Assembly (NCBI GenBank): GCA_005888395.1
Contig: VAXF01000075.1
Span: forward strand, 1-12,877
Direction of reading: 5' to 3'
Source of the DNA: Actinomycetota bacterium
GTDB lineage: Bacteria; Actinomycetota; Acidimicrobiia; Acidimicrobiales; AC-25
DNA length: 12,877 nt
Shown: positions 1 to 6,582 of the stretch, piece after piece
How the letters are laid out: every line of letters starts with the position of its first letter
Numbering within the stretch: the first letter of the stretch is position 1
Notes under the pieces: model-generated
Databases searched by the model: none
Told to the model about the DNA's origin: nothing
The model's input: the letters and a program-made list of their open reading frames with translations, nothing else
Position numbers and translations under genes: made by a program

Positions 1-300
1 GGCGACGCCGAGCTGGCCGACGTCATCGAGGACCGCGGCGCCGCGTCACCGGCCGAGGAGGCGGTCACCTCCACGCTGCCCGGCGAGATGAGCCGGCTGC
101 TCTCGGTGCTGGGCGAGCGCGAGCGCGAGATCCTCCGGCTGCGCTACGGCCTCGACCGGGGCGAGCCCCGCACGCTCGACGAGGTGGGCGAGCACTTCAA
201 CCTCACCCGGGAGCGCATCCGCCAGATCGAGGTGCGGGCCATGTCGAAGCTGCGGCACCCGTCGGTCGACACCGGCGCCCGCGAGCTCCTGACCGGTTGA
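1..300 (+). CDS. RNA polymerase sigma factor, primary/SigA-type, C-terminal part (5' end outside window)
   Basis: The reading frame is open from base 1 and ends in TGA at 298-300, giving the last 99 residues of a sigma-70 family protein. It begins at the region 3/4 boundary (GDAELADVIED, then an acidic linker). Region 4 follows: LSVLGEREREILRLRYGL, then a helix-turn-helix (TLDEVGEHFNLTRERIRQIE) and the ending MSKLRHP. Region 4 recognises the -35 promoter element and contacts the RNA polymerase beta flap. The RERIRQIE and KLRHP motifs are typical of group 1/2 sigma factors (RpoD, SigA, SigB, HrdB), not of short ECF sigmas. Regions 1-3 are not visible, so I cannot tell the essential primary sigma from a close paralogue. 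The next gene lies 31 bp downstream and has its own putative promoter. Confidence 0.93.
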   Translation, partial: GDAELADVIEDRGAASPAEEAVTSTLPGEMSRLLSVLGEREREILRLRYGLDRGEPRTLDEVGEHFNLTRERIRQIEVRAMSKLRHPSVDTGARELLTG

Positions 301-315
301 GGCGAATCGTCCCGC

Positions 316-321
316 TAGCCT
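316..321 (+). promoter_or_regulatory. Putative -10 element (TAGCCT) giving a near-leaderless otsA mRNA
   Basis: TAGCCT fits the actinobacterial TANNNT -10 consensus. It ends 10 bases before the ATG at 332, so transcription would start about 3-5 bases before the start codon. There is no good Shine-Dalgarno sequence in the short gap and no clear -35 box. The same arrangement occurs before the GTG at 8466. Confidence 0.4.
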
Positions 322-331
322 GCCGGGCAGG

Positions 332-1798
332 ATGGCGGACGATCTCCCACTGATCCTGGTCTCCAACCGGGGGCCGGTGCAGTTCGGGCTCGACGACGCC
401 GGGGAGCGCACCCAGCAACGGGGCGGTGGCGGACTCGTCACCGCCCTGTCCGGTCTCGTGCGCCTGCTCGGCGAAGGCGTGTGGATAGCGGCGGCCCTGA
501 CCGACGAGGACGTCGAGGTGTCACGCGAGCACGGCGACAAGGCGTTCACGATCACCGACCAGCTCGACCGCGAGTACCTGATCCGCATGCTCGAGATCGA
601 GCCCGACGTGCAGCACAAGTTCTATTCGATCATCGCCAACCCGCTGCTCTGGTTCATCCAGCACTACTTGTGGGACCTCAGCAACGTCCCCGACATCACC
701 GGTCACGAGCGCGACGCGTTCGAGCACGGGTACGTGCCGGTGAACGAGCAGTTCGCCGACGTGGTGGCGCAGGAGGTCGAGGCCCGCGGCGGCCGGGCCG
801 TCGTGATGTTGCACGACTACCACTTCTACCTGGTGCCGGAGCGGGTGCGTGAGCGCTGCCCCGACGTGTTCCTCCATCACTTCGTGCACGTCCCGTGGCC
901 GCAGCCCGACGCGTGGCGCACCCTCCCCGGGTGGATGCGCGATCCCCTCATCCGCGGGCTGCTCGGCAACGACGTGGTCGCGTTCCACACCGAGCGGTAC
1001 GCCCGCAACTTCCTGCTCACGTGCCAGGAGCTGCTCGACCTGCGGGTCGACTTCGGCGAGCTCACCGTGCGGGTGGGCGATCGCACCGTCGCCACCCGCT
1101 GGTACCCGATCTCGATCGACGCCGAGGCGTTCGAGGCGCTGGCAGACTCGCCCGAGGTCAGGGCGGTCGAGAAACAGCTCGAGCAGCAGCGGCGCGAGTT
1201 CCTCATCCTGCGGGTCGACCGCACCGACCTGTCGAAGAACGTCCTGCGGGGCTTCAAGGCGTTCGACACCATGCTCGAGGACCACCCGGAGCTGGCCGAG
1301 CGGGTGACGTTCCTCGCGCTCCTGGTGCCCAGCCGGCAGGACGTCGACGAGTACATCGAGTACATGGACAAGGTCCGGCGGCTCGCCGCCGACGTGAACC
1401 TCAAACACGGCACCACCGACTGGCAACCGATCGACCTGCGCTTCGACGACGACTTCACGCAGTCGATGGCCGCCTACAAGCTGTTCGACGCCCTCGTCGT
1501 CAACCCGATCTTCGACGGGATGAACCTGGTGGCCAAAGAGGGCAGCCTGGTGAACCGCCGCGACGGCGTGCTCGTGCTGTCGGAGCACGCCGGGGTGTAC
1601 GAAGAGCTGGGCGCCTTCGCCATCTCGGTGCACCCGTTCGACATCCAGGACCAGGCCGACGCCCTGTACCGGGCCCTCACCATGGACCCCGAGGAGCGCC
1701 ACGCCCGCCGCAACGCCTGCGCACGCGTCGTGCGGGAGAACGACCTCGGAAAGTGGTTGCGGATGCAGCTGGAGGACATCGAGCGCATCCGGGGCTGA
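332..1798 (+). CDS. otsA: GT20 glycosyltransferase, trehalose-6-phosphate synthase (OtsA-like)
   Basis: This 488-residue GT20 (GT-B fold) enzyme should make trehalose 6-phosphate from a nucleotide-sugar and glucose 6-phosphate in the cytoplasm. The N-terminal loop is SNRGPVQF (residues 11-18) followed by GGGG (31-34). LWFIQHYLWD (106-115), HDYHFYLVPE (161-170) and HHFVHVPWP (182-190) are conserved acceptor-side blocks. The donor-side residues R297 and K302 lie in RVDRTDLSKN, and D395 and E403 lie in FDGMNLVAKE. The RVDRTDLSKN block differs from the enterobacterial VERLDYSKG form. That variant is, from memory, seen in actinobacterial GT20 branches that also contain pseudoglycosyltransferases, so acceptor specificity is less certain than the fold. 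No otsB phosphatase gene is adjacent. The ATG sits just after a TAGCCT -10 element, which supports this start. Length matches the family (about 450-500). Confidence 0.9.
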   Translation: MADDLPLILVSNRGPVQFGLDDAGERTQQRGGGGLVTALSGLVRLLGEGVWIAAALTDEDVEVSREHGDKAFTITDQLDREYLIRMLEIEPDVQHKFYSIIANPLLWFIQHYLWDLSNVPDITGHERDAFEHGYVPVNEQFADVVAQEVEARGGRAVVMLHDYHFYLVPERVRERCPDVFLHHFVHVPWPQPDAWRTLPGWMRDPLIRGLLGNDVVAFHTERYARNFLLTCQELLDLRVDFGELTVRVGDRTVATRWYPISIDAEAFEALADSPEVRAVEKQLEQQRREFLILRVDRTDLSKNVLRGFKAFDTMLEDHPELAERVTFLALLVPSRQDVDEYIEYMDKVRRLAADVNLKHGTTDWQPIDLRFDDDFTQSMAAYKLFDALVVNPIFDGMNLVAKEGSLVNRRDGVLVLSEHAGVYEELGAFAISVHPFDIQDQADALYRALTMDPEERHARRNACARVVRENDLGKWLRMQLEDIERIRG

Positions 1799-1852
1799 GC
1801 CCTCGGGGAAGTGGGAAGGAGTTCGTCCGCCTCGCGTCGAATAGGGCGGTTC

Positions 1853-3661
1853 GTGCGGGTTTGGCAAGTTCGGCGCGTCCTCCTGGGCCTGCTCGCCGCG
1901 GGCCTGCTCGCCGCCGGCATGGCCGCCCGGGCATCAGGCCCGCCGGTGCCCGAGCCCAACTTCGCCGGCACGCTCGCCCCGTCGGCCTGCTTACCGACCA
2001 ACTCCTACGAATCAGACCCGGTCTACGGCTACCACGCCGACAGCTGGTACGGCGCCGCCTGCCAGCGGCTGCACTTCACCTACGGGCCCCTGACGATCAA
2101 GCCCGGGCAGAACGACGTGATCGTGAGCCCGATCACCATCGAGAAGCCCGCCTACGACGGCTACGTCACCCGCTTCCGGCCCGACCTCGTGCGCGCCGAC
2201 GGGTCGGTGCCGCCGATCGAGCAGATCCACCTGCACCACGCCGTGTGGCTGTCGGTGACCGGCGAGGGCTACAGCGGCTCGGGCACCCTCGGGCCGGTCG
2301 ACCCCCGCGACTACGGGGAGGGGCCGTTCTTCGCGTCGGGCGAGGAGAAGACCATCTTCCGCGGCCCGCAGGGCTACGGCATGCCCGTGAAGGGCACCGA
2401 CTCGTGGCAGCTCCTCTACATGGTCCACAACCTTCGGAACACGCCGGACACGGTCTGGATCACCTATGACGTCGACTACGTGGCCAAGGCTGCCGGCGAC
2501 GCGGCCGGCATCAAGCCGATGTACCCGATCTGGCTCGACGTGCGCAACGGCACCGCCTACCCGGTGTTCAACGTGCAGCGCGGGTACCCGGCACCGGGCA
2601 GCACGAGCTGCACGTGGCCCAACCAGGAGTGCGCGGCGTTCGACTCCATGGGCCGGTCAGGCGCCCTCGTCGGGCAGGGCACGGCCGGGAACAACGTCGG
2701 CCGGGGCTGGACCTTCCCCGGCTTAGGCCAGCCCTTGGGCCGCATCACCGCGTTCCACGGCGGCACCTTGATCGGCATCGGCGGCCATCTCCATCCGGGC
2801 GGCCTGACCGACAACATCGACCTCCAGCGGGGAAGCGGTCGCACGCGCATCTTCACGTCGGAGGCGAAGTACTGGGATTGGGATCCGTCGAAGAACACGA
2901 TCGCCGACGGCCCGCCGACGTCGTGGGACCTGTCGATGACCACCACGTGGATGCCGCGGTGGGGCGTGAGGATCCAGCCGAACGACACGCTCTGGATCAG
3001 CGCCACCTACGACACGACCATCCAGTCGACCTACGAGGACATGGGCATCGCCGTCGCCTGGCTCGCGCCCGACGACACAAGCGGCGTCGACGTGTTCGCT
3101 CCCGGCGCGACGACCGTCGACACCGACGGGTGCACGAGCGACTTCGCCACGCAGGTGCTCTGCACCAAGGGCACGCCCAGCCACGGGCACATGACCGAAG
3201 CCGACAACAAGGGTGGCACGAACGTGAAGCCGGTGACCGGCACGCTCGGCCCCGCGGTGAGCCGGGTCGAGATCGCCGGCTTCAACTACCTGTCGCAGAG
3301 CTCGGGCAGCGGGATCCCGACCGTCAAGAACGGCTCGACGCTGACGTTCGACAACGAGGACGCCGCCTCGGACATCTACCACTCGATCACGTCGTGCAAG
3401 TACCCGTGCACCGGCGACACCGGTATCGCCTATCCACTCGCCGACGGCGCGGGCAGCGATCTCAAACCACTCGACTTCGACTCGTCCGAGCTCGGCTACG
3501 GGCCGAACTTCGGCGGACAGCTCGCGCTCGGCCCGGCCAAGAACCAGATCAGCTGGTCGCTCCCGATCGACGCCGCCCACGGGTTCGCCCCCGGGACGAT
3601 CTACACGTTCTTCTGTCGCGTGCACCCCGTCATGCGCGGCAATTTCGAGGTGATCTTATGA
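1853..3661 (+). CDS. Exported PHM-like copper monooxygenase with C-terminal cupredoxin domain
   Basis: This 602-residue protein (GTG at 1853) starts with a signal peptide: basic MRVWQVRR, a Leu/Ala core, and an ARA cleavage site near residue 27. Residues about 70-410 resemble the two domains of peptidylglycine alpha-hydroxylating monooxygenase. The candidate copper A ligands are H128/H129 (LHHAVW) and H192 (YMVHN). The copper B ligands are H312/H314 (GGHLHPGG) and M397 (YEDMGIAVAW). Spacing HH to H is 63 here and 64 in rat PHM. The C-terminal domain (about 472-602) is a cupredoxin with type 1 copper ligands H510, C588, H591 and M594 (FFCRVHPVM). An upstream in-frame GTG at 1811 would add 14 residues. 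I prefer 1853 because it gives a normal short signal-peptide N-region, but neither start has an ideal Shine-Dalgarno. The plant SURNod19-like family is a possible alternative name. Substrate is unknown. Three TTA codons occur (L47, L291, L602). Confidence 0.75.
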   Translation: MRVWQVRRVLLGLLAAGLLAAGMAARASGPPVPEPNFAGTLAPSACLPTNSYESDPVYGYHADSWYGAACQRLHFTYGPLTIKPGQNDVIVSPITIEKPAYDGYVTRFRPDLVRADGSVPPIEQIHLHHAVWLSVTGEGYSGSGTLGPVDPRDYGEGPFFASGEEKTIFRGPQGYGMPVKGTDSWQLLYMVHNLRNTPDTVWITYDVDYVAKAAGDAAGIKPMYPIWLDVRNGTAYPVFNVQRGYPAPGSTSCTWPNQECAAFDSMGRSGALVGQGTAGNNVGRGWTFPGLGQPLGRITAFHGGTLIGIGGHLHPGGLTDNIDLQRGSGRTRIFTSEAKYWDWDPSKNTIADGPPTSWDLSMTTTWMPRWGVRIQPNDTLWISATYDTTIQSTYEDMGIAVAWLAPDDTSGVDVFAPGATTVDTDGCTSDFATQVLCTKGTPSHGHMTEADNKGGTNVKPVTGTLGPAVSRVEIAGFNYLSQSSGSGIPTVKNGSTLTFDNEDAASDIYHSITSCKYPCTGDTGIAYPLADGAGSDLKPLDFDSSELGYGPNFGGQLALGPAKNQISWSLPIDAAHGFAPGTIYTFFCRVHPVMRGNFEVIL

Positions 3662-3699
3662 ACCAGTTGCCCGAATGCTGCCGTAGAGGCACGTCGTGA
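3658..3699 (+). CDS. 13-codon mini-ORF overlapping both flanking genes (possible translational coupler)
   Basis: The ORF encodes MNQLPECCRRGTS. Its ATG (3658-3660) overlaps the TGA of the PHM-like gene in an ATGA, and its TGA (3697-3699) overlaps the GTG start of the cupredoxin-propeller gene in a GTGA. The sequence GAGGTGATC at 3647-3655 is an excellent Shine-Dalgarno match two bases before the ATG, although it also encodes the E-V-I of the upstream protein's C-terminus. A ribosome finishing the first gene could translate this ORF and be delivered to the second gene. It may equally be chance, because such overlaps arise easily. A short peptide with a Cys-Cys pair has no recognisable function. 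Confidence 0.3.
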   Translation: MNQLPECCRRGTS

Positions 3700-5105
3700 A
3701 GAAGCGTTTGATCCCCCTGCTCGCCGGGCTCGTCGGACTGGTGGGCTTCGTCGCCCTGCCCGCCGCCCGCGCCCAGTCGACCGACGCGACGATCACGGCA
3801 CTGGGGCTCAACTACGTGCCTCCCGTCGTCGTGGTCCACACGGGCGACGGCGCGGTGCTCGACAACAAAGACCCCGTCACTCACGACGTGCAGTCGCGCG
3901 ACGGCCTCTTTCACAGCGGCTCGGTCAGCGGCGGCACGTCGGGGCCCGTGTTAGGCGTCGACAAGCTCCCGCCCGGCGAGTACGCCTATTACTGCAGCTT
4001 CCACTCGTGGATGAACGGCGTGCTCGTCATCGAAGACCAGGTGCCCACGCCGCCGACACCTGTTGCCCCGGGAGTCGGCACGATCCCCGCGGCCGGCGCC
4101 GTCGCCGCGCCCACGAGCATCACCGTGCACGACGGCAGCCTGTATGCCGCCAGCTACGTGCAGGGCGCCGTGGAGCAACTGCCGATCCTTGCCGGTGGTG
4201 CCCTCGGCCCTGCGACCACCTACGCGTCCGGCTTCACCAACCCCCTCGGCATCGCGTTCGGCAGCGACGGCACGCTCTTCGTCTCCGACTCGCACACGTC
4301 GACCACCCCGGGCCGCTTAACCGACGGCCGCGTCTGGGCGGTGCCGCCCGGCGGCGGCACGCCCACGGTCGTCATCGACGGCCTGCCCAACGGCCGCCAC
4401 AACACCAACGGCATGGCCGTGTTCAACGGTCGCCTGTACATCACCAACGGGAGCTCGACCGACGACGGCGTGAGCGGCGGGCCGCCCGAGGTGCCGCCCT
4501 GGACCGGGTCGGTGCTTTCGGTGCCCGAGGGTGACCGCAACCTCACACTGACGAGCCCCGACGTGACCGTCGTGCTGAAGGGCGGCCGCAACCTCTACGA
4601 CATCGTCTTCCGGCCCGGTACGTCGGAGGCGTGGGTGCCGATGAACGGCCCCGACATGTTCGACCCCTACGGCGAGGACCTGCTGCTGAAGGCCGACGTG
4701 ACCCAGCCCGCGCCCGACTTCGGCTTCCCCGAGTGCCTCTACGGCCCGGGCGGCGTCAACGACTGGATCTCGAACACGGTCGTCTCGAGCACCAATCCCT
4801 GCACGGGCGCGCAGAAGCTGCCCGAGCAGATCATGGGCCTGCACGTGTCGGCCGACGGGGCCGCCTTCGGCGTGGCGCCGTTCGACCCGAACAGCCTCTA
4901 CGTGGCCCTGTTCGGCAACTTCTTCGGCTCGAACGTGGTGGGACACCAGGTCGTGCGGGTGCCGATCGACCCGGTCACCGGCAAGGCCGGCCCGCTCCAG
5001 ACCGTCTTCGCCGGCGGGCTCCCGCTCGACATCGCCTTCGGCCCCGACGGCACCATGTACGTGGCCGACTTCGCCGCCGGCATCGAGGTCGTCAAGCACC
5101 TCTGA
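3696..5105 (+). CDS. Exported cupredoxin fused to PQQ glucose/sorbosone dehydrogenase-like beta-propeller
   Basis: This 469-residue protein starts at GTG 3696 with AGAGG (3685-3689) as ribosome-binding site. The signal peptide is MKKRLIPLLAG...AARA, cleaved near residue 26. Residues about 28-113 form a cupredoxin with type 1 copper ligands H63, C100, H103 and M106 (YYCSFHSWM). A Pro-rich linker (115-126) leads to a propeller (about 135-469) with GSDH/sorbosone-dehydrogenase hallmarks. These are NGRHNTNGMAVFNGRLYITNGS (split as NGRH, H235, then LYITNGS), GGRNLYDIVF (R298-N299), NGPDMFDPYGEDLL, DFGFPEC and LYVALFGNFF. H235 and R298-N299 correspond by motif to the PQQ-site H144 and R228-N229 of soluble glucose dehydrogenase. 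I infer a PQQ-type oxidation passing electrons to the fused copper domain. Substrate, and even catalytic competence, are unproven. Two TTA codons occur (L86, L208). The protein should act outside the membrane, like its upstream neighbour. Confidence 0.78.
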   Translation: MKKRLIPLLAGLVGLVGFVALPAARAQSTDATITALGLNYVPPVVVVHTGDGAVLDNKDPVTHDVQSRDGLFHSGSVSGGTSGPVLGVDKLPPGEYAYYCSFHSWMNGVLVIEDQVPTPPTPVAPGVGTIPAAGAVAAPTSITVHDGSLYAASYVQGAVEQLPILAGGALGPATTYASGFTNPLGIAFGSDGTLFVSDSHTSTTPGRLTDGRVWAVPPGGGTPTVVIDGLPNGRHNTNGMAVFNGRLYITNGSSTDDGVSGGPPEVPPWTGSVLSVPEGDRNLTLTSPDVTVVLKGGRNLYDIVFRPGTSEAWVPMNGPDMFDPYGEDLLLKADVTQPAPDFGFPECLYGPGGVNDWISNTVVSSTNPCTGAQKLPEQIMGLHVSADGAAFGVAPFDPNSLYVALFGNFFGSNVVGHQVVRVPIDPVTGKAGPLQTVFAGGLPLDIAFGPDGTMYVADFAAGIEVVKHL

Positions 5106-5131
5106 CTTCTCCGGAGTAGCAGCTCCCGCGG

Positions 5132-6161
5132 CTAGGCGGCCTGCGCGATCGGCGTCCGCTCCTCGATGAGGTCGATCACCGCGGCTTCAATCGCCTCTCG
5201 GGGCGCGTCGAACACGTCCGCGATCGTGAACCCGCCACGAAACCGATCGACCACGCGTGGATCGACGTACGCCCGGCGCGATACCGCCGGCGTGTTCCCG
5301 AGGTAGTGAGACACCTCCTGGTACGCGCGGCGTACCGCCCGCGTGCGAGCGGTCGCAGACGAGAGCTGCGCCGACACACCGAGCGCGACCGTTGCGAGCA
5401 CCACCGAGCGCGACCGTTGCGAGCACCGTCGCGTGCCAGGTACGGAAGTCCTTGGCACTGAAGTCGCCGCCCAGGATCTCCTTGACGTACTCGTTGATGT
5501 CCGACGATCGGACGTCGCGCCATCGGTTGCCGCCCTTGTAGGCCAGCAGCTCGGCGCCGCCACGGCGACGCCGTTTGAGCGCGCGCACCACGTCGCCGAC
5601 GTCGGGATCGACGACCGACTGGAGACGCTCGCTCCCATTCTTGGCCGGGTACTCGAAGATGACGGTGTTGCCGTCGACGGTCACGTGCTCCTTGCGCAGC
5701 GTCGCCAGCCCGAACGTCTCGTTCTCCTCGGCGTACACCTCGCCGCCGACCCGGAAGAAGCCGACGTCGAGGAGGCGGAACGCGCATGCCAGCACGCGGT
5801 CGCGCGTGAGCTCGGGCTGCGCGAGGTGCCGCGACGCGGCGGCGCGACCGAGCGGGAGGGCCCGGGCGAACGCGAGCATGCGGTCGAACTTCTCCTGGTC
5901 CCGCCGCTCTCGCCACGCGGGGTGGTAGAGGTACTGGCGCCGGCCCGCGGCGTCAGTACCGACAGCCTGGAGATGGCCGTTGGGCCACGGGCAGATCCAC
6001 ACGTCTTTCCAGGCCGGCGGGATGACGAGGCCCCGGAGGCGTTCGAGCAGGGACGCGTCGCTGATCCGGGTGCCGTTCTCGTCGAGGTAGACGAACCCGC
6101 GTCCCTGCCGTCTCCGCCTGAAGCCGGGCCCCGCGCAGTCGGCCCGGCGCAGCCTCGTCAC
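5132..6161 (-). pseudogene. DNA topoisomerase IB, frameshifted by a 25-bp tandem duplication
   Basis: The gene begins at GTG 6161, overlapping the hsp20 stop as GTGA, and ends at TAG 5132. Family blocks run in order: RGFVYLDENG, LVIPPAWKDVWICPWPNGHLQA (in two parts), QYLYHPAWRERRD, FFRVGGEVYA, TFGLATLRKEH, KDFRTWHATVL. After VLATVALG the frame shifts at a perfect 25-bp duplication (5378-5427), and the shifted frame stops at 5187 after 324 codons. Removing one copy restores a 334-residue protein ending in NTPAVSRRAYVDPRV. Its predicted catalytic set would be R137, K174, R240, N281 and nucleophile Y290, close to the Deinococcus enzyme as I remember it. The Tyr codon (5267-5269) lies beyond the shift, so the product as written should be inactive. 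TopIB relaxes supercoils by nicking one strand. A sequencing or assembly error, or a reversible slippage allele, is possible. It is convergent with the propeller gene, 26 bp away. Confidence 0.85.
5378..5427. repeat. Perfect 25-bp direct tandem duplication inside topIB
   Basis: The unit beginning ACCGAGCGCG occurs at 5378-5402 and again, without any mismatch, at 5403-5427. Because 25 is not divisible by 3, the extra copy causes a frameshift. Deleting one copy rejoins VLATVALG directly to VSAQLSS and restores the whole topoisomerase frame. The perfect identity indicates a recent event. Confidence 0.97.
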
Positions 6162-6547
6162 GCCGGTTTGACAACCACCCGGGTGCCATCGGGTGGACGC
6201 CCCTTCAGGAGGCGCACCGCGAGCTGTCCGTTGCCGAACGTGGCCTGCGCCTCGGCCCCGAAGCCGTCGGGGATCTCGACGGCGCGCTCGTAGGGGCCGT
6301 AGTGCCACTCGTGCAGCAGGTACTCCTTGGGCGCAGCCGTGCGCATGCCCGCCCGGATGCGGGCGACGCGCGGTTCGACGACCACCTCGATGTCGTCGGC
6401 CATGACACCCGGCAAGGGCGCCACCAACACCAACGCCTCCTCGGCCTCGTACATGTTCACCGGCACCGGCTGCGGCTTGCCCGCCGTGCGGATGGCCTCG
6501 TCGATGTGAACCGTGAGGTCCTCTTCCAGGCCGAGGCGGTTGGGCAT
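6158..6547 (-). CDS. Hsp20/alpha-crystallin family small heat-shock protein
   Basis: This 129-residue cytoplasmic chaperone starts at ATG 6547 (MPNRLGLEEDL). The alpha-crystallin domain spans about 28-126: VNMYEAEEALVLVAPLPGV forms the first strands, YGPYERAVEIP matches the family GxFxRxxxLP block, and ATFGNGQLAVRL (102-112 region) matches the A-x-x-x-N-G-x-L signature. Such proteins hold unfolding proteins in a refoldable state without ATP. The frame is open further upstream to 6580, but that would run through the ribosome-binding site of the divergent gene, so I prefer 6547. No strong Shine-Dalgarno precedes it, and a short-leader transcript is possible. The stop overlaps the GTG of topIB, so the two are probably co-transcribed and translationally coupled. 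I saw no HspR (HAIR) or CIRCE operator. Confidence 0.88.
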   Translation of the reverse strand: MPNRLGLEEDLTVHIDEAIRTAGKPQPVPVNMYEAEEALVLVAPLPGVMADDIEVVVEPRVARIRAGMRTAAPKEYLLHEWHYGPYERAVEIPDGFGAEAQATFGNGQLAVRLLKGRPPDGTRVVVKPA

Positions 6548-6572
6548 ATCGTGCGCGTACCCGGCGAGAGGA
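6547..6572 (+). promoter_or_regulatory. Possible -10 element and ribosome-binding site for the mycothiol-dependent enzyme gene
   Basis: TATCGT (6547-6552) fits the TANNNT -10 pattern, and GAGAGGA (6566-6572) lies 10 bases before the GTG at 6583. The -10 overlaps the start codon of the divergent hsp20 gene, so only 35 bp separate the two genes and their promoters must share this space. The assignment is by pattern only. Confidence 0.3.
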
Positions 6573-6582
6573 CCTGGCAACC

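Noticed and set aside
1790..1807. Possible terminator hairpin at the otsA stop (GGGC TGA GCCC)
   Set aside because: The perfect stem is only four base pairs, with a mismatch outside it and no T-tract.
521..1867. Long open frame (448 codons) on the minus strand opposite otsA
   Set aside because: It is a GC-rich antisense shadow with no recognisable domain, covering a gene with full GT20 motifs.
895..2469. Long plus-strand frame across the otsA 3' half and the start of the PHM-like gene
   Set aside because: It has Arg/Pro/Ala-rich low-complexity composition and runs across two well-supported genes in another frame.
3696..5105. Reading the propeller as a true PAL (peptidyl-hydroxyglycine lyase), making a complete bacterial PAM pair
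   Set aside because: The visible blocks (RNLYDIVF, DFGFPEC, LYVALFGNFF) fit GSDH/sorbosone dehydrogenases better than PAL. I keep PAM only as an analogy.
5343..6293. Plus-strand open frame opposite topIB and hsp20
   Set aside because: It shows no domain. The minus strand carries clear topoisomerase and alpha-crystallin motifs.
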